DNA of 45,943 nt from Chitinivorax sp. B (GCF_005503445.1 NZ_SCOH01000040.1:1-45943), one strand, 5' to 3'; counted from the stretch's first letter, positions 26,725 through 37,883 are shown. Notes: generated by a model from the sequence alone, not told the origin. Numbers and translations: made by a program.

Positions 26725-27181
26725 ACAACGTATCCAGGGCATGATCCAGCACCAGTAAATCATCCGCGTCCAGAAACGTTTCCAGATCATGGATCAACAT
26801 CAACCCATCCGACAGCACGATCACGCCTGACAACGCACACTCCCCCCGTGTCAGCTCCGGCGAGACAACCACTTGACTGCACGGGTAGACAGCTGTCCCG
26901 GTTACCGCATCCACAGGCAGTAACCAGTCTCTTGACGCGGCATGCACCATCACTAGTTGATCTGAGGGTAATAAGTCGCGTGCTGGCAGGCCGCAACGAC
27001 GTCGCATGTCCAGCACAGGTATCACCTGACCGCGAATATTGGTAATGCCCATGATGACCTCCGGTGAACCCGGTAATGGCGTAATCCATATCGCAGGCAG
27101 CACCCGTGCCACCGCCTCAAGCTTCAACGCGTACAGTTGCTGATCCAATTGCACGACCACCACAGACCAAACGTCGTTCAT
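26714..27181 (-). CDS. cheW: CheW coupling protein (WspB-like)
   Basis: A 155-aa single-domain CheW with the family core VWSVVVVQLDQQLYALKLEAV and IMGITNIRGQVIPVLDMRRRCG. GGAGG 4 nt before ATG 27181 supports the start. It is the first gene of the seven-gene chemosensory operon, whose promoter should lie in the AT-rich DNA just beyond 27181. Confidence 0.93.
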   Translation of the reverse strand: MNDVWSVVVVQLDQQLYALKLEAVARVLPAIWITPLPGSPEVIMGITNIRGQVIPVLDMRRRCGLPARDLLPSDQLVMVHAASRDWLLPVDAVTGTAVYPCSQVVVSPELTRGECALSGVIVLSDGLMLIHDLETFLDADDLLVLDHALDTLYET

Positions 27182-28075
27182 TTGTCCTCCGCATTCACCC
27201 TGCTACTTTCTTTTCTAGCACCATTGATAGTCAATTTCACCCAGATCAAGCAAAATCCCACTCTTTAATTAAAAAACCATTAGTATCAATTAGTAAAAAC
27301 GCCAACCAGAACAATAACCATGATAAAAATACTGTTTTCACCGTGATTAACTTAACTGGAATTTAAATTTTTAAACACTTTAATATTAAGATATTCGCAA
27401 TCATGAAAGTATCGAAGATCAAGCAATGCCTGATACAGGAACCATCTTTAGCCAAGTAGCCAACAAGCCTGCACCCCCATCGGGACACAACCAATATGGC
27501 CCTATCACCGCAAAATGGTTGACCTGGTCAGTGGCTTCAGATCATTTGGGTGTAAAAGGAATTCGCAAGCCCGAATGACGAGTCAGATACGACGGATTGC
27601 GCCATGGACAGCGTGCATTGGCACGTCCCTGACGAAGTGCCTGACACCAACCAAAAGCACTCGGGTGGTCTGCCTAGGCAATGAACGGTGTATGAAAAGC
27701 AAACCGGTGAAAATCAACGAACAGTGGAAAGTTAAATCGAGACCGGGTAACCACTCAATTGGCACGACCTGATTCAACAGAATTTGCTGGGAGATTGATA
27801 CCTGTCGGTTATCGTATAAAAACCCACCACTGCCACGAAGCGGTGGCTCATGACCGATCTTGAACAGGTTACAAAGTAGGTAAACTGGCGGGGTAACATC
27901 AGGCCACTAACGATAAGATATCGCAAGCCTGCACTGAACAAGATTCAAATCTGCACCGGAGCATCGCGGTACGAATCATCAATCGAGCAATGGCACCCAG
28001 TAGAATCAATCACTAATGACTGAATCGTCTTTCCCAATCCATACAGAACAGAGGGGCGTCAGATCCAACAGCGAG
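27182..28075. other. Gene-free stretch, about 890 bp
   Basis: The first 200 bp are strongly AT-rich and should contain the chemosensory operon promoter (minus strand). A hairpin (CCACTGC and GCGGTGG around CACGAA) lies near 27829-27848. A frame at 27515-27772 is open but has no ribosome site and an unlikely composition. I see no RNA gene. Confidence 0.5.
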
Positions 28076-28099
28076 AAAGGGGAGCATGCTCCCCTTTTT
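28076..28099. terminator. Bidirectional terminator below the H-NS-like gene
   Basis: AAAGGGGAGC and GCTCCCCTTT arms around AT form a perfect palindrome with T-rich flanks on both strands. It begins 20 bp after the stop of the minus-strand H-NS gene. Confidence 0.8.
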
Positions 28100-28119
28100 C
28101 ATACCAAATCCGATCGGAA

Positions 28120-28719
28120 TTACTTCATTGCCATCAGACGGGCAACCGTTTTAGCCGCGTCATCTGCATATTCCGGGCTGGTCGGCTGAATCACAACCTT
28201 TTCCTTGCGAGCAACACGCTCCAGCGCCCACAGCGGCGGACGGCCACGGCCAGTCCACACTTCAGCCGGGTTGGCAGGATTGCAGAACTTCACCGCAGCC
28301 TTGGCCTTGGTACCCTTGCCACCACCACGTACCAGACTCTGAACATCATCAACGGTCAGGCCAAATTCGTGCACTACTTCACCCAGGAAGGTTTTCACAG
28401 TGCGCTGCAGATTCTTCTGATGTTCTGCAATGCTCTTCTGAATTTCCATGGAGCGCTGTTTCAGTTCAGCCAATGCCGCTGCATTATCTTGCGTCAATGA
28501 CTTCAGGTTAGCACGCAGGCTATCCAACGTACCTGCAACATCACTATTCTTTTCCGGCTTGGCGGCAGGTGCAGCCTTTTTGGCAGCCGGTGCCACTTTT
28601 GCAGCCGGCTTGTCTGCTTTTACCGCAGGTTTGGCAGCGGGGGCCTTGGCACCTTTTGCAGCAGTTTTCTTGGTGGTAGCGGTTTGATTTGCAGTATTGT
28701 TTTGGGCTTGATCTGCCAT
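28120..28719 (-). CDS. H-NS-family nucleoid protein with Lys/Ala-rich N-terminus
   Basis: The C-terminal DNA-binding motif WTGRGRPPLW (155-164) is that of H-NS, which inserts QGR/GRP loops into the minor groove of AT-rich DNA. The centre (61-130) is helical and should oligomerise (AALAELKQRSMEIQKSIAEHQK). The first 60 residues are a Lys/Ala/Pro-rich tail like histone H1 or KU-type basic tails, an arrangement seen in some betaproteobacterial H-NS proteins. AAGGA 7 nt before ATG 28719 (MADQAQNN) decides the start over an upstream in-frame ATG at 28758. It probably silences AT-rich or acquired DNA; both neighbours are long AT-rich gene-free stretches. Confidence 0.9.
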   Translation of the reverse strand: MADQAQNNTANQTATTKKTAAKGAKAPAAKPAVKADKPAAKVAPAAKKAAPAAKPEKNSDVAGTLDSLRANLKSLTQDNAAALAELKQRSMEIQKSIAEHQKNLQRTVKTFLGEVVHEFGLTVDDVQSLVRGGGKGTKAKAAVKFCNPANPAEVWTGRGRPPLWALERVARKEKVVIQPTSPEYADDAAKTVARLMAMK

Positions 28720-29927
28720 TCTTTCATCCTTTTCACTGATGAATTGACGCATTGACATCGTTACTTTAACGGGAAAGTGAAGCAGTCATTTGACTGATCT
28801 GTTTCACCTGAGCCGAGTTGTTGGATTCATTACTCTGCGCTGATTCTAGCATCGTTTTTTTGCGATGCCGGATTTTTCGTGGGAAAACTTGTAAAAATCT
28901 AATTCACACTTCGTATGGTAACTAACAACACAGACACGCCTATCTTTATATTATGCAGAAGATTGGTAACTTTCCACCAGTAATCAGCAGAATCATGTGA
29001 CTAACTTCAGTGATATCACATCGCGTGCATGGCCGATGAATACAAATTCCTCATACTCATATCTAAAGAAAAATGACTACCAAATCGGACGTAACACTGT
29101 TTGGCCATCAACATAAAATGCTTGTCTCAATTGACTTTTCCAGAATGGGAACCTTTGGCCAGGGTATCATTTCAATTGATTGACGGCCCACTGCAAAAGC
29201 CTCGAAATTGACTGAATACCTCATCCATACAATGAGGGAAATCCACAAGCAGCTCAGATCAATCTATGTACGAATATTTGGGGATGAATGACGGCTTATG
29301 CTAATCCACTCTACCGCCACAATAACTGTAAATATATTCAGACAATCAAGCCCAACCCTGCCACCCTGCCTGATTATTTTATCAATCACCTTCACACGAA
29401 AGGATGATTCTCGACCTAATACCGGCTTGATCGCCACGCAAAAATGCCAAGCGGTAAATTGGCAACCTGGTCGAAACATGAAATACAACCAATTGACAAC
29501 GGCTGAGTTCGATACAAAATTTCGGTTGCAGTGGGAATGTATTCCACACTCTTGCTCCCACTCAACCAACTCACAGATGTTTCAATCTCGCCCCCAAATG
29601 GACGTATGCTCATTTGATTGCGCCGAGGGCAGCCAACATGCCAATGACAACAATTAAACATGGGATTCGACATTTACTGTTGCAAAAGCGCAAATCCTGC
29701 CAGCCTCATCACCATCCGATCCTAGAAAATACTTGCCAGTCGCTTGGCGTACGCGGTTCAATGTTGCGCTTCAAGTGTCATGCACATTGGCCAACCATGT
29801 TGTTGACGCTGGCTGCGACAGCATTACTTACATGCCAGTCCCGTCAGCCATGCCACCGGACAGACATCGGTCCATCATGCCGTGCAAGACAAAGCTCATC
29901 ACCCGATATCGATTAAGGAATGCAGTC
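28720..29927. other. Gene-free AT-rich stretch, about 1.2 kb
   Basis: Frames at 29298-29657 and the region before 29928 are open, but without ribosome sites, family features or plausible composition. The part near 28720 holds the H-NS gene promoter. I see no tRNA, IS end or long repeat. A regulatory RNA or degraded gene cannot be excluded. Confidence 0.45.
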
Positions 29928-30566
29928 ATGTTGCAACGTACATCTTTCGCCGCAGTTGCATTGCTGGCAATGGCCGCTTGCACCACCACCCAGCCACCTG
30001 CCAGTGAAGTCTCGACGCCTGAACCCACGACAGCACAAGCCAGCCATCAGGAAGCCAACATACCTGTCACTTCGGCACGTAGCGAGTCTGGCTCCACTAT
30101 TTCGGAAAAGCGCTCGGTCACCGAAGAATTGAAAGGGCTGACTTATATTCGCGGCAATAAATTACCTTCACAGATTGGGGACGGTTGGCGGCCATTTTTC
30201 TCGATCACCCCGGCTAGACCCGGCAAATTTGACTTCTGGGTACTGGACAAGAATGGTGAGAATTATTTGATCAGCGCACAACAGGAATCGCGCCAGGGTG
30301 GTGGACAATTTCGCTACGGCGTCAAAGATGTATTGATCGTACCGGCATTGACCGACACAACGTTATTTGGCCGTTGCGCCAACCCGATAACCGGGCCACA
30401 GTCCGAATTTGCCCTGATCGATATGACTGGCGCCAGAAACATCACCTGGTTGGCCGGAATGAGCAAAGATGGCAGCCTGAGTACGGTCCCCCGACGTAAC
30501 GGTCAGCAGCACAAATGTACTTTCCTGATTGGCGAAAAGCCCTGGACGAAGATTTTGAACTGGTAA
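29928..30566 (+). CDS. Hypothetical lipoprotein (212 aa)
   Basis: A lipoprotein signal (AAVALLAMAACTTTQ) precedes a Ser/Thr/Pro-rich spacer. A globular domain of about 150 residues follows (GWRPFFSITPARPGKFDFWVLDKNGENY to NWLAGMSKDG-like and HKCTFLIGEKPW), with two Cys that could form a disulfide (FGRCANP, HKCTF). AAGGA lies 8 nt before ATG 29928; the longer frame from 29733 lacks any signal. I do not recognise the domain. It stands alone between a gene-free stretch and the regulator gene on the other strand. Confidence 0.75.
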   Translation: MLQRTSFAAVALLAMAACTTTQPPASEVSTPEPTTAQASHQEANIPVTSARSESGSTISEKRSVTEELKGLTYIRGNKLPSQIGDGWRPFFSITPARPGKFDFWVLDKNGENYLISAQQESRQGGGQFRYGVKDVLIVPALTDTTLFGRCANPITGPQSEFALIDMTGARNITWLAGMSKDGSLSTVPRRNGQQHKCTFLIGEKPWTKILNW

Positions 30567-30714
30567 CCGTTCATCAAGCAGATGAGGCCGATTCAATCAG
30601 ATCGTCGATTGAATCGGTCATGCTGAACATTCAATGCCGGCCGTTCCATTTTTTTGATTTGACCACCCACCCTTAATTCTTGCGCAGCGTCGACCAGCCA
30701 TCACGTTGCTTGAA

Positions 30715-31092
30715 TCATTGCGTTTGCTTTCCGTCATGAAACGCACGCTGTACCGCAGCCTGCTCTTCCAAGCGCCGTGCGATATTGCCACACACCAGAT
30801 CACACAAGGCATAAATGGTCGGATCGGCAATCCGGTAATACACGTTTGTTCCCCTACCTTGTCGAGCCACGAGTCCATGCTTGGCCAGTAACGACAAATG
30901 GCGAGAAATATTGGCCATGGTGCAATCACAAATTTGTGCCAGCTCACCAACATTGCGCTCACCCTCACGCAATAGATTCAAAATTCTCAATCGTGTCGGT
31001 TCGGCCAATGCCTGAAAATACGCGGCCACTTGCCCTAGTGCTTGATCCGATAAGTCTTCCATATTCCAGCAACATCCCTGCTTCAAAGTCAT
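30715..31092 (-). CDS. ArsR-family repressor with cysteine pairs (SqrR/BigR-like role inferred)
   Basis: A 125-aa winged-helix repressor: FQALAEPTRLRILNLLREGERNVGELAQ, then the recognition helix TMANISRHLSLLAKHGLV, then the wing RQGRGTNVYYRI. Cysteines occur at 7-8 (CC), 55 and 57 (ICDC, start of the recognition region) and 97 and 101 (ALCDLVCGN). Such pairs bind metals in ArsR/SmtB or react with persulfide in SqrR and BigR. Divergent genes encode an RND pump, sulfide:quinone oxidoreductase and rhodanese, favouring sulfide or persulfide sensing, though a metal cannot be ruled out. GAGG 7 nt before ATG 31092 fixes the start. A candidate operator lies at 31348-31369. Confidence 0.88.
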   Translation of the reverse strand: MTLKQGCCWNMEDLSDQALGQVAAYFQALAEPTRLRILNLLREGERNVGELAQICDCTMANISRHLSLLAKHGLVARQGRGTNVYYRIADPTIYALCDLVCGNIARRLEEQAAVQRAFHDGKQTQ

Positions 31093-31342
31093 GATGATGC
31101 CTCGCCCCTGCAAACTTGCCTAGGTTCTGCTGACGATTCTCGCCATCTATCCAGCGCCGGTTGACCAAGTGCGCCACGCCAGCCATACCAGGACATGCTG
31201 CCAATCCCGTCCAATCGACAACATGGGTCACCACGCACCCTAGCACTGCCCACATTGAACCACTTGATCTCATATCCCAGCGCCAAGGTAATGACACCTG
31301 ACAACACTTTCAGTCGCCAGAATGGAGGGGGCCAACCCATTA

Positions 31343-31369
31343 TTGACTATTTAACTAATTAGCTAAATA
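31343..31369 (+). promoter_or_regulatory. Promoter with overlapping palindromic operator
   Basis: TTGACT (31343-31348) resembles a -35 box. A 22-bp near-perfect palindrome (31348-31369, arms TATTTA(A/G)CTAA) follows and runs into an AT-rich -10-like stretch (about 31364-31371). A repressor bound there would block the promoter of the adaptor-pump-SQR genes. ArsR-family operators are AT-rich palindromes of this size. The rest of 31093-31439 shows no gene. Confidence 0.6.
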
Positions 31370-31439
31370 ATAAACAAATAGTTCATTCAGGACCAGCAGA
31401 TCTTATCGTGCAAACAATTGATTTCATGGAGATACAAGC

Positions 31440-32471
31440 ATGCAGTTGCGTTATGCGATCTATTTCACGCTGCTGAGTCTGGTTACATCATCACCAGCCG
31501 CACCACCTTCGTCACTATCGACTGTCGCGGTCGGGGTCCACCATATGCCACCCACCTATATCGCGGACGGTGTTGTGGAAGCGGTACAGCAAGCTCGTCT
31601 GGCAACTCAGGTTGCAGGTGCAATTGTGGCTTTGCCAGTCAAGATTGGTGATCAGGTTCAAGCTGGCCAGTTGTTGGTACGCATTGATGCCCGGGCAGCC
31701 GGACAGACTGCTGTAGCCAGCCAAGCCCAACTAGCGGTTGCACGTGCAAGCCTAAATGTTGCCGAAAAGGAATTTACGCGACAAAAACAATTGTTCCTGC
31801 AACAGTTCATCAGCCAGGCGGCTCTGGATCAAGCTGAAGCCGCCTTGAAAACCTCAAAGGCACAAGTCGACGCCTTGCAAGCACAATCCAGCTTCAGCCA
31901 TACCCAAGTCAGCTTTCATCAACTGACCGCCCCTTTTACCGGCACACTGGTAGAAATACCTGTCGCAGTGGGGGATATGGCCATGCCTGGCCAAGTCTTG
32001 ATGACGTTGTATGACCCACGTACGCTGCGGGTCGGTCTCAGTATACCGCCTGCCGTTGCCGAACATCTGGCAACTCGGCAACCCTTTTTCATCGAGATTC
32101 CTGCGGTAAATGGTGCTGCCGCGCGACAAGTAGCAAACAAAGTCACTGTGCTTCCCAGTACCGATGTACAGACCCATACTCGTCGGATTTGGCTGGATCT
32201 ACCCAGTTCAACGGGTCTGACACCGGGCCTGTTCGCCCGTGTGTCGCTTCCCATTCAAACTCGTACCTCACCCACCTTGACAGTACCATCTGGAAGCGTA
32301 ATACGCCGTGCGGAACTGACTGCAGTCTATGTATTGAATCTCAAACAACAGCCCTTGCTGAGACAGGTAAAACTTGGGCAGCCGATCGGGGATTCCGTCA
32401 CGGTGTTGAGCGGACTCACCGCTGGCGAGCGTGTTGTCTTGGATCCACTCGCTGCAGCACGTGTCCGCTGA
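31440..32471 (+). CDS. RND efflux periplasmic adaptor
   Basis: The membrane-fusion component of a tripartite pump, secreted by an N-terminal signal (AIYFTLLSLVTSSPAAPP). In order: first beta-barrel/lipoyl half (GVVEAVQQARLATQVAGAIVALPVKIGDQVQAGQLLVRID), a coiled-coil hairpin (ASLNVAEKEFTRQKQLF through AALKTSKAQVDALQ), second lipoyl half (LTAPFTGTLVEIPVAVGD), beta-barrel and a C-terminal proximal domain. The 343-aa length is normal. GGAG 8 nt before the ATG. It is the first gene rightward of the regulator; the pump gene starts 10 bp after its stop. No outer-membrane TolC partner is encoded nearby. Confidence 0.93.
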   Translation: MQLRYAIYFTLLSLVTSSPAAPPSSLSTVAVGVHHMPPTYIADGVVEAVQQARLATQVAGAIVALPVKIGDQVQAGQLLVRIDARAAGQTAVASQAQLAVARASLNVAEKEFTRQKQLFLQQFISQAALDQAEAALKTSKAQVDALQAQSSFSHTQVSFHQLTAPFTGTLVEIPVAVGDMAMPGQVLMTLYDPRTLRVGLSIPPAVAEHLATRQPFFIEIPAVNGAAARQVANKVTVLPSTDVQTHTRRIWLDLPSSTGLTPGLFARVSLPIQTRTSPTLTVPSGSVIRRAELTAVYVLNLKQQPLLRQVKLGQPIGDSVTVLSGLTAGERVVLDPLAAARVR

Positions 32472-32481
32472 GAAAACCACC

Positions 32482-35400
32482 ATGTCGACACACATAGGTT
32501 TATCAGGCCGAATCGCCGCCTTTTTTCAGACTGCGCAAATCACGCCGCTTTTGGCGCTAGTCGCGCTGTTGCTGGGGGGCTTTGCGGTATTGGTCACGCC
32601 ACGTGAAGAAGAACCACAAATCAATGTCACCATGGCGAATGTACTGATCCCATTTCCCGGGGCTGCCGTCAAGGATGTAGAGCAAATGGTGGCCATTCCA
32701 GCTGAACAGGTGCTGTCCCAGATGGTCGGGGTTGAGCATGTCCTGTCGGTATCACGTCCTGGCTTGGCCATCATCACGGTGCAATTCGAAGTGGGGGTGC
32801 CGCGTACTGAAGCCTTGGTTAGACTACACGATACCATCCGTTCCAATCAGGACTGGCTGCCAGAGGGCCTTGGCGTGCTCCCGCCCGTCATTAAACCTAA
32901 AGGTATTGATGATGTACCTATTCTATCGCTCACACTTTATGCAACCCGATCAGATCAAGGACCTTACGATCTAGAACGTGTAGCACATAGCCTGGAAGTT
33001 GAATTGAAAAGAGTCGCCGGCACCCGCGAAGTCACCAGTATTGGCGGCCCAGGGCGCAGCATTCAAATTGAAATCGACCCCGCACTTTTGCACCGCGCTG
33101 GACTGACTGTGGCTGATCTCCGGCAATCGTTGCAGTCAGCCAATCTTGGACTACCCATAGGCGAACTACTTGGTAACCAAACGACCATCGCGTTGGAAGC
33201 TGGCCAATTTTTTGACCATGTCAACGAACTTGCCGACCTGATCGTCGGGGTAAAAGACCTGCGGCCGATATTCTTGCGTGATGTGGCCACACTCCATGAT
33301 GGCCCCCCACCCGCAACCCGTTATGTCTGGCACGGCATCGCCGGCGCACAAGGCAATGAGTATCCGGCCGTGACCTTGGCCATTACAAAAAAAATCGGAG
33401 AAAACGCCGTTGAAGTAGCCAATGCCGTGCTGGCAAATGTTGAGTTGTTGAAAAATACGGTCATTCCCGCTGATGTAAAAGTAGCAGTAACGCGCAACTA
33501 CGGTGAAACAGCCAATGACAAAGCACAGAAACTGATCCAGAAGTTGTTGTTTGCGACCGTGTCGGTGGTCGCATTGGTATTGCTTACCCTAGGCTGGCGA
33601 TCAGCTGCCATTGTTGGCACAGCCGTGATCCTGACACTGACTGTGACCTTGTTTGCATCCTGGGCATGGGGTTTCACCTTGAACCGGGTATCGCTGTTTG
33701 CCCTGATCTTCTCAATTGGCATTCTGGTCGATGACGCGATCGTTGTGGTCGAGAACATCCATCGCCGTCAGCAACTTGAACCAGGCAAACCCTTAATCGC
33801 GATCATTCCCGAGGCGGTGGATGAAGTCGGCGGTCCGACGATCCTCGCCACGCTGACCGTGATTGCCGCGCTGCTGCCAATGGCATTTGTCAGTGGGTTG
33901 ATGGGGCCGTATATGAGCCCCATCCCGATCAATGCCAGCCTGGGTATGCTGCTATCGCTGGCCATCGCTTTTATAGTTACCCCCTGGCTGGCAAGATTGT
34001 GGCTGAAATCCAGCATTTCGCACCCAGCCACTACCACCCCTGCCTGGGCTACCTGGCTAGCCCATCTCTTCATGCCGTTTCTGGATATGCAGCTTGGCCA
34101 TCGCAATCGCATCAAGCTGGGGTTAGGTGTTCTGGCGCTGATCGGGTTATCCCTGACCCTACCGGTTGCCGGGCTGGTCCAGTTAAAAATGCTACCCTTC
34201 GATAACAAATCCGAACTGCAGGTGATCGTGGATATGCCAGCTGGCACCCCCGTCGAACAGACCGCCGCCGTCTTGCGCGAATTAGGTTCTCACCTCGCCA
34301 GCGAACCCACTGTCACCACCTATCAAGCCTATGCTGGCACTGCCGCACCGATCAACTTCAACGGACTGGTGCGCCAATACTACCTGCGTAACAGTGGCGA
34401 AGTTGGCGACATTCAAGTCAACCTGACCGACAAACACCATCGTCACGAACAAAGCCATGCCATCGCCACTCGTCTTCGTCCCGCGTTGCAGGCAATTGGC
34501 CAGCAATTCGGCGCCAATGTAAAAGTGGTGGAGGTACCACCTGGCCCGCCTGTGCAATCTCCCATTGTGGCGGAAATCTACGGGCCAGATGCCGTCGGCC
34601 GGCAACAATTCGCCAAGGCCGTGCGGAGCGTATTCGAACAAACCGATCACGTCGTTGACATTGATGACACCAGTATCAGCATGGCACCTCGCAAGATACT
34701 ATTGGTGGATCGCCGCAAAGCGGCCCAACTTGGTATTTCACAACAAACGATCATCACGACTTTACAAGCGGGCCTGGCTGGCGAGACCGTCAGCTTTTTG
34801 CACGATCAAAGCAAATATCCCGCCGCAGCGACCCTGCGCTTACCCCTGTCCAGCCACGGCAGTCTGGACGAACTGTTGAAATTGTCGGTACGCAATGCGC
34901 AAGGCGGGCTGGTACCCATTCGGGAATTGGTCGACATCATTGATGGCCAACGCGAACAACCCATATATCGCAAAGATCTGTTGCCAGTGCACTATGTCAC
35001 TGGCGACATGGCCGGGAAGCTGGATAGTCCTTTGTATGGCATGTTCAGCATGCGCAGCCGCCTGAATGCACTCGACGTGCCAGGAGGGCCACTTCAGGAG
35101 TATTTCATCCGTCAACCGGATGATCCCTACCGTGGCTATTCCCTGAAGTGGGATGGAGAGTGGCAAGTTACCTATGAGACCTTTCGAGATATGGGTGCAG
35201 CCTATGCAGTTGGACTGATCCTGATCTATTTATTGCTCGTAGCACAGTTCGGTTCTTATCGAACCCCATTTGTGATCATGGCACCCATTCCGCTAACGTT
35301 GATTGGCATCATGCCAGGGCACGCGTTGCTGGGCGCCCCCTTTACCGCCACCTCTATGATTGGGATGATTGCTCTGGCCGGTATCATCGTACGCAATTCC

Positions 35401-35691
35401 ATCTTGCTGGTGGATTTCATCAATCTGCAACTTCAGCAGCAGGTGCCATTCAAGCGTGCCGTGGTCAATGCTGCCATCACCCGTGCCAAACCTATCTTGT
35501 TGACAGGTCTGGCCGCCATGCTTGGCGGATTCTTCATTCTGGATGACCCCATCTTCAACGGCCTGGCAATTTCATTGATCTTCGGCATACTGATTTCCAC
35601 CTTGTTGACGTTGGTGGTCATCCCACTGCTGTATTTCGCGGCTTATCACCCGTACCCGCCTTTTCAACCGACAGAAGGAACATCAACATGA
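32482..35691 (+). CDS. RND efflux transporter (AcrB-type)
   Basis: A 1069-aa inner-membrane proton antiporter with the usual 12-helix, two-large-loop layout. The proton relay Asp417-Asp418 lies in FSIGILVDDAIVVVENIHRR, corresponding to Asp407/408 of AcrB. The second-half motif MIALAGIIVRNSILLVDF has Arg where many HAE1 pumps have Lys. ATG 32482 (MSTHIGL) lies just after the adaptor stop; an in-frame extension to 32431 overlaps the adaptor and is less likely. Its stop overlaps the start of the DUF2892 gene. The substrate is unknown. Linkage to sulfide oxidation suggests export of a sulfur compound or of something linked to thiol stress. Confidence 0.95.
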   Translation: MSTHIGLSGRIAAFFQTAQITPLLALVALLLGGFAVLVTPREEEPQINVTMANVLIPFPGAAVKDVEQMVAIPAEQVLSQMVGVEHVLSVSRPGLAIITVQFEVGVPRTEALVRLHDTIRSNQDWLPEGLGVLPPVIKPKGIDDVPILSLTLYATRSDQGPYDLERVAHSLEVELKRVAGTREVTSIGGPGRSIQIEIDPALLHRAGLTVADLRQSLQSANLGLPIGELLGNQTTIALEAGQFFDHVNELADLIVGVKDLRPIFLRDVATLHDGPPPATRYVWHGIAGAQGNEYPAVTLAITKKIGENAVEVANAVLANVELLKNTVIPADVKVAVTRNYGETANDKAQKLIQKLLFATVSVVALVLLTLGWRSAAIVGTAVILTLTVTLFASWAWGFTLNRVSLFALIFSIGILVDDAIVVVENIHRRQQLEPGKPLIAIIPEAVDEVGGPTILATLTVIAALLPMAFVSGLMGPYMSPIPINASLGMLLSLAIAFIVTPWLARLWLKSSISHPATTTPAWATWLAHLFMPFLDMQLGHRNRIKLGLGVLALIGLSLTLPVAGLVQLKMLPFDNKSELQVIVDMPAGTPVEQTAAVLRELGSHLASEPTVTTYQAYAGTAAPINFNGLVRQYYLRNSGEVGDIQVNLTDKHHRHEQSHAIATRLRPALQAIGQQFGANVKVVEVPPGPPVQSPIVAEIYGPDAVGRQQFAKAVRSVFEQTDHVVDIDDTSISMAPRKILLVDRRKAAQLGISQQTIITTLQAGLAGETVSFLHDQSKYPAAATLRLPLSSHGSLDELLKLSVRNAQGGLVPIRELVDIIDGQREQPIYRKDLLPVHYVTGDMAGKLDSPLYGMFSMRSRLNALDVPGGPLQEYFIRQPDDPYRGYSLKWDGEWQVTYETFRDMGAAYAVGLILIYLLLVAQFGSYRTPFVIMAPIPLTLIGIMPGHALLGAPFTATSMIGMIALAGIIVRNSILLVDFINLQLQQQVPFKRAVVNAAITRAKPILLTGLAAMLGGFFILDDPIFNGLAISLIFGILISTLLTLVVIPLLYFAAYHPYPPFQPTEGTST

Positions 35692-35897
35692 CATCCTGGC
35701 AAATCACTCGCCTCATTGCTGGTAGTTTCATCCTGCTAGCACTGTCCTTAGGCATACCTGGCAGCCCGCTGTTTCACAGCCAGTGGTGGCTGGCCTTCAC
35801 CGCCTTCGTCGGGTTCAACCTGCTGCAAAGCGGGGTCACCAAGTGGTGCCTGATGGAAACATTACTCCGCAAAATCGGGGTGAAGTCAGGTTGCTGA
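35688..35897 (+). CDS. DUF2892 small membrane protein
   Basis: 69 residues with two membrane helices (LIAGSFILLALSLGIPG and WWLAFTAFVGFNLLQSGVTKWC) and a conserved-looking cysteine at the end of the second, plus a C-terminal Cys. DUF2892 domains are often fused to or next to rhodaneses (as in YgaP) and sulfide-oxidation genes. The ATG overlaps the pump stop by four bases. A role in handling sulfane sulfur at the membrane is inferred from context. Confidence 0.85.
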   Translation: MTSWQITRLIAGSFILLALSLGIPGSPLFHSQWWLAFTAFVGFNLLQSGVTKWCLMETLLRKIGVKSGC

Positions 35898-35992
35898 AAG
35901 GCGCATGCACGGATGCATGCTTGCGCAATGGCTCACGTTGCTGACCAGCGTGATCAATCAGCGTATCGTGTGCGTCCGCCCAGACCATTTGA

Positions 35993-37438
<1,446 letters not shown>

Positions 37439-37500
37439 TTTCTCCTGCGATGGTACGGCTACCTGGCTGTCTCGTCGCTCACCTCAAAAGGGCTAATACA

Positions 37501-37824
37501 ATGAATGGATTTACCCAGTTTCCATCAGAAATGCAGCCAGCCTGTTCGTGTTTTCCTACCCAGGCCATGCTGGTTGATGTTCGAGCCAGTTGCGAATTCC
37601 AGGCTGGCCACTTGCCAAATGCGGTATCGTTGCCAATCGACGATTTACGTGACCTGATCCGTGAACACTATCCGGACAAGACCACACCAATTGTGGTGTA
37701 TTGCAAATCTGGCCTGCGCTCGGCGCGAGCCGAACACATCCTGCAAGGCATGGGTTATTTGCATGTTCACAACGGCGGCAGCATGCTGGAATTGGCGCAA
37801 TGGCTGCCCCAATTCAGTCAATAA
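37501..37824 (+). CDS. Rhodanese-like sulfurtransferase
   Basis: A single-domain, cytoplasmic 107-aa rhodanese. MLVDVRASCEFQAGHLPNAV and the active-site loop YCKSGLRS (Cys68) are typical. Two further cysteines (ACSC, 15 and 17) lie before the domain. It should accept sulfane sulfur produced by the quinone oxidoreductase 62 bp upstream and pass it to thiols. The ATG at 37501 is preferred to an upstream start at 37450. Confidence 0.92.
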   Translation: MNGFTQFPSEMQPACSCFPTQAMLVDVRASCEFQAGHLPNAVSLPIDDLRDLIREHYPDKTTPIVVYCKSGLRSARAEHILQGMGYLHVHNGGSMLELAQWLPQFSQ

Positions 37825-37883
37825 ATCCATCTCCCAAATACTTGGCTGCTGCACACGCAGCAGCCTTGCCAACCCGCCCCAAT

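Noticed and set aside
27515-27772. 85-codon frame in the gap after the chemosensory operon
   Set aside because: No ribosome site, odd Cys/Arg/Lys-rich composition and no recognisable domain.
29298-29657. 119-codon frame upstream of the lipoprotein gene
   Set aside because: Low-complexity, AT-driven composition, no ribosome site, and overlapping equally open frames on the other strand.
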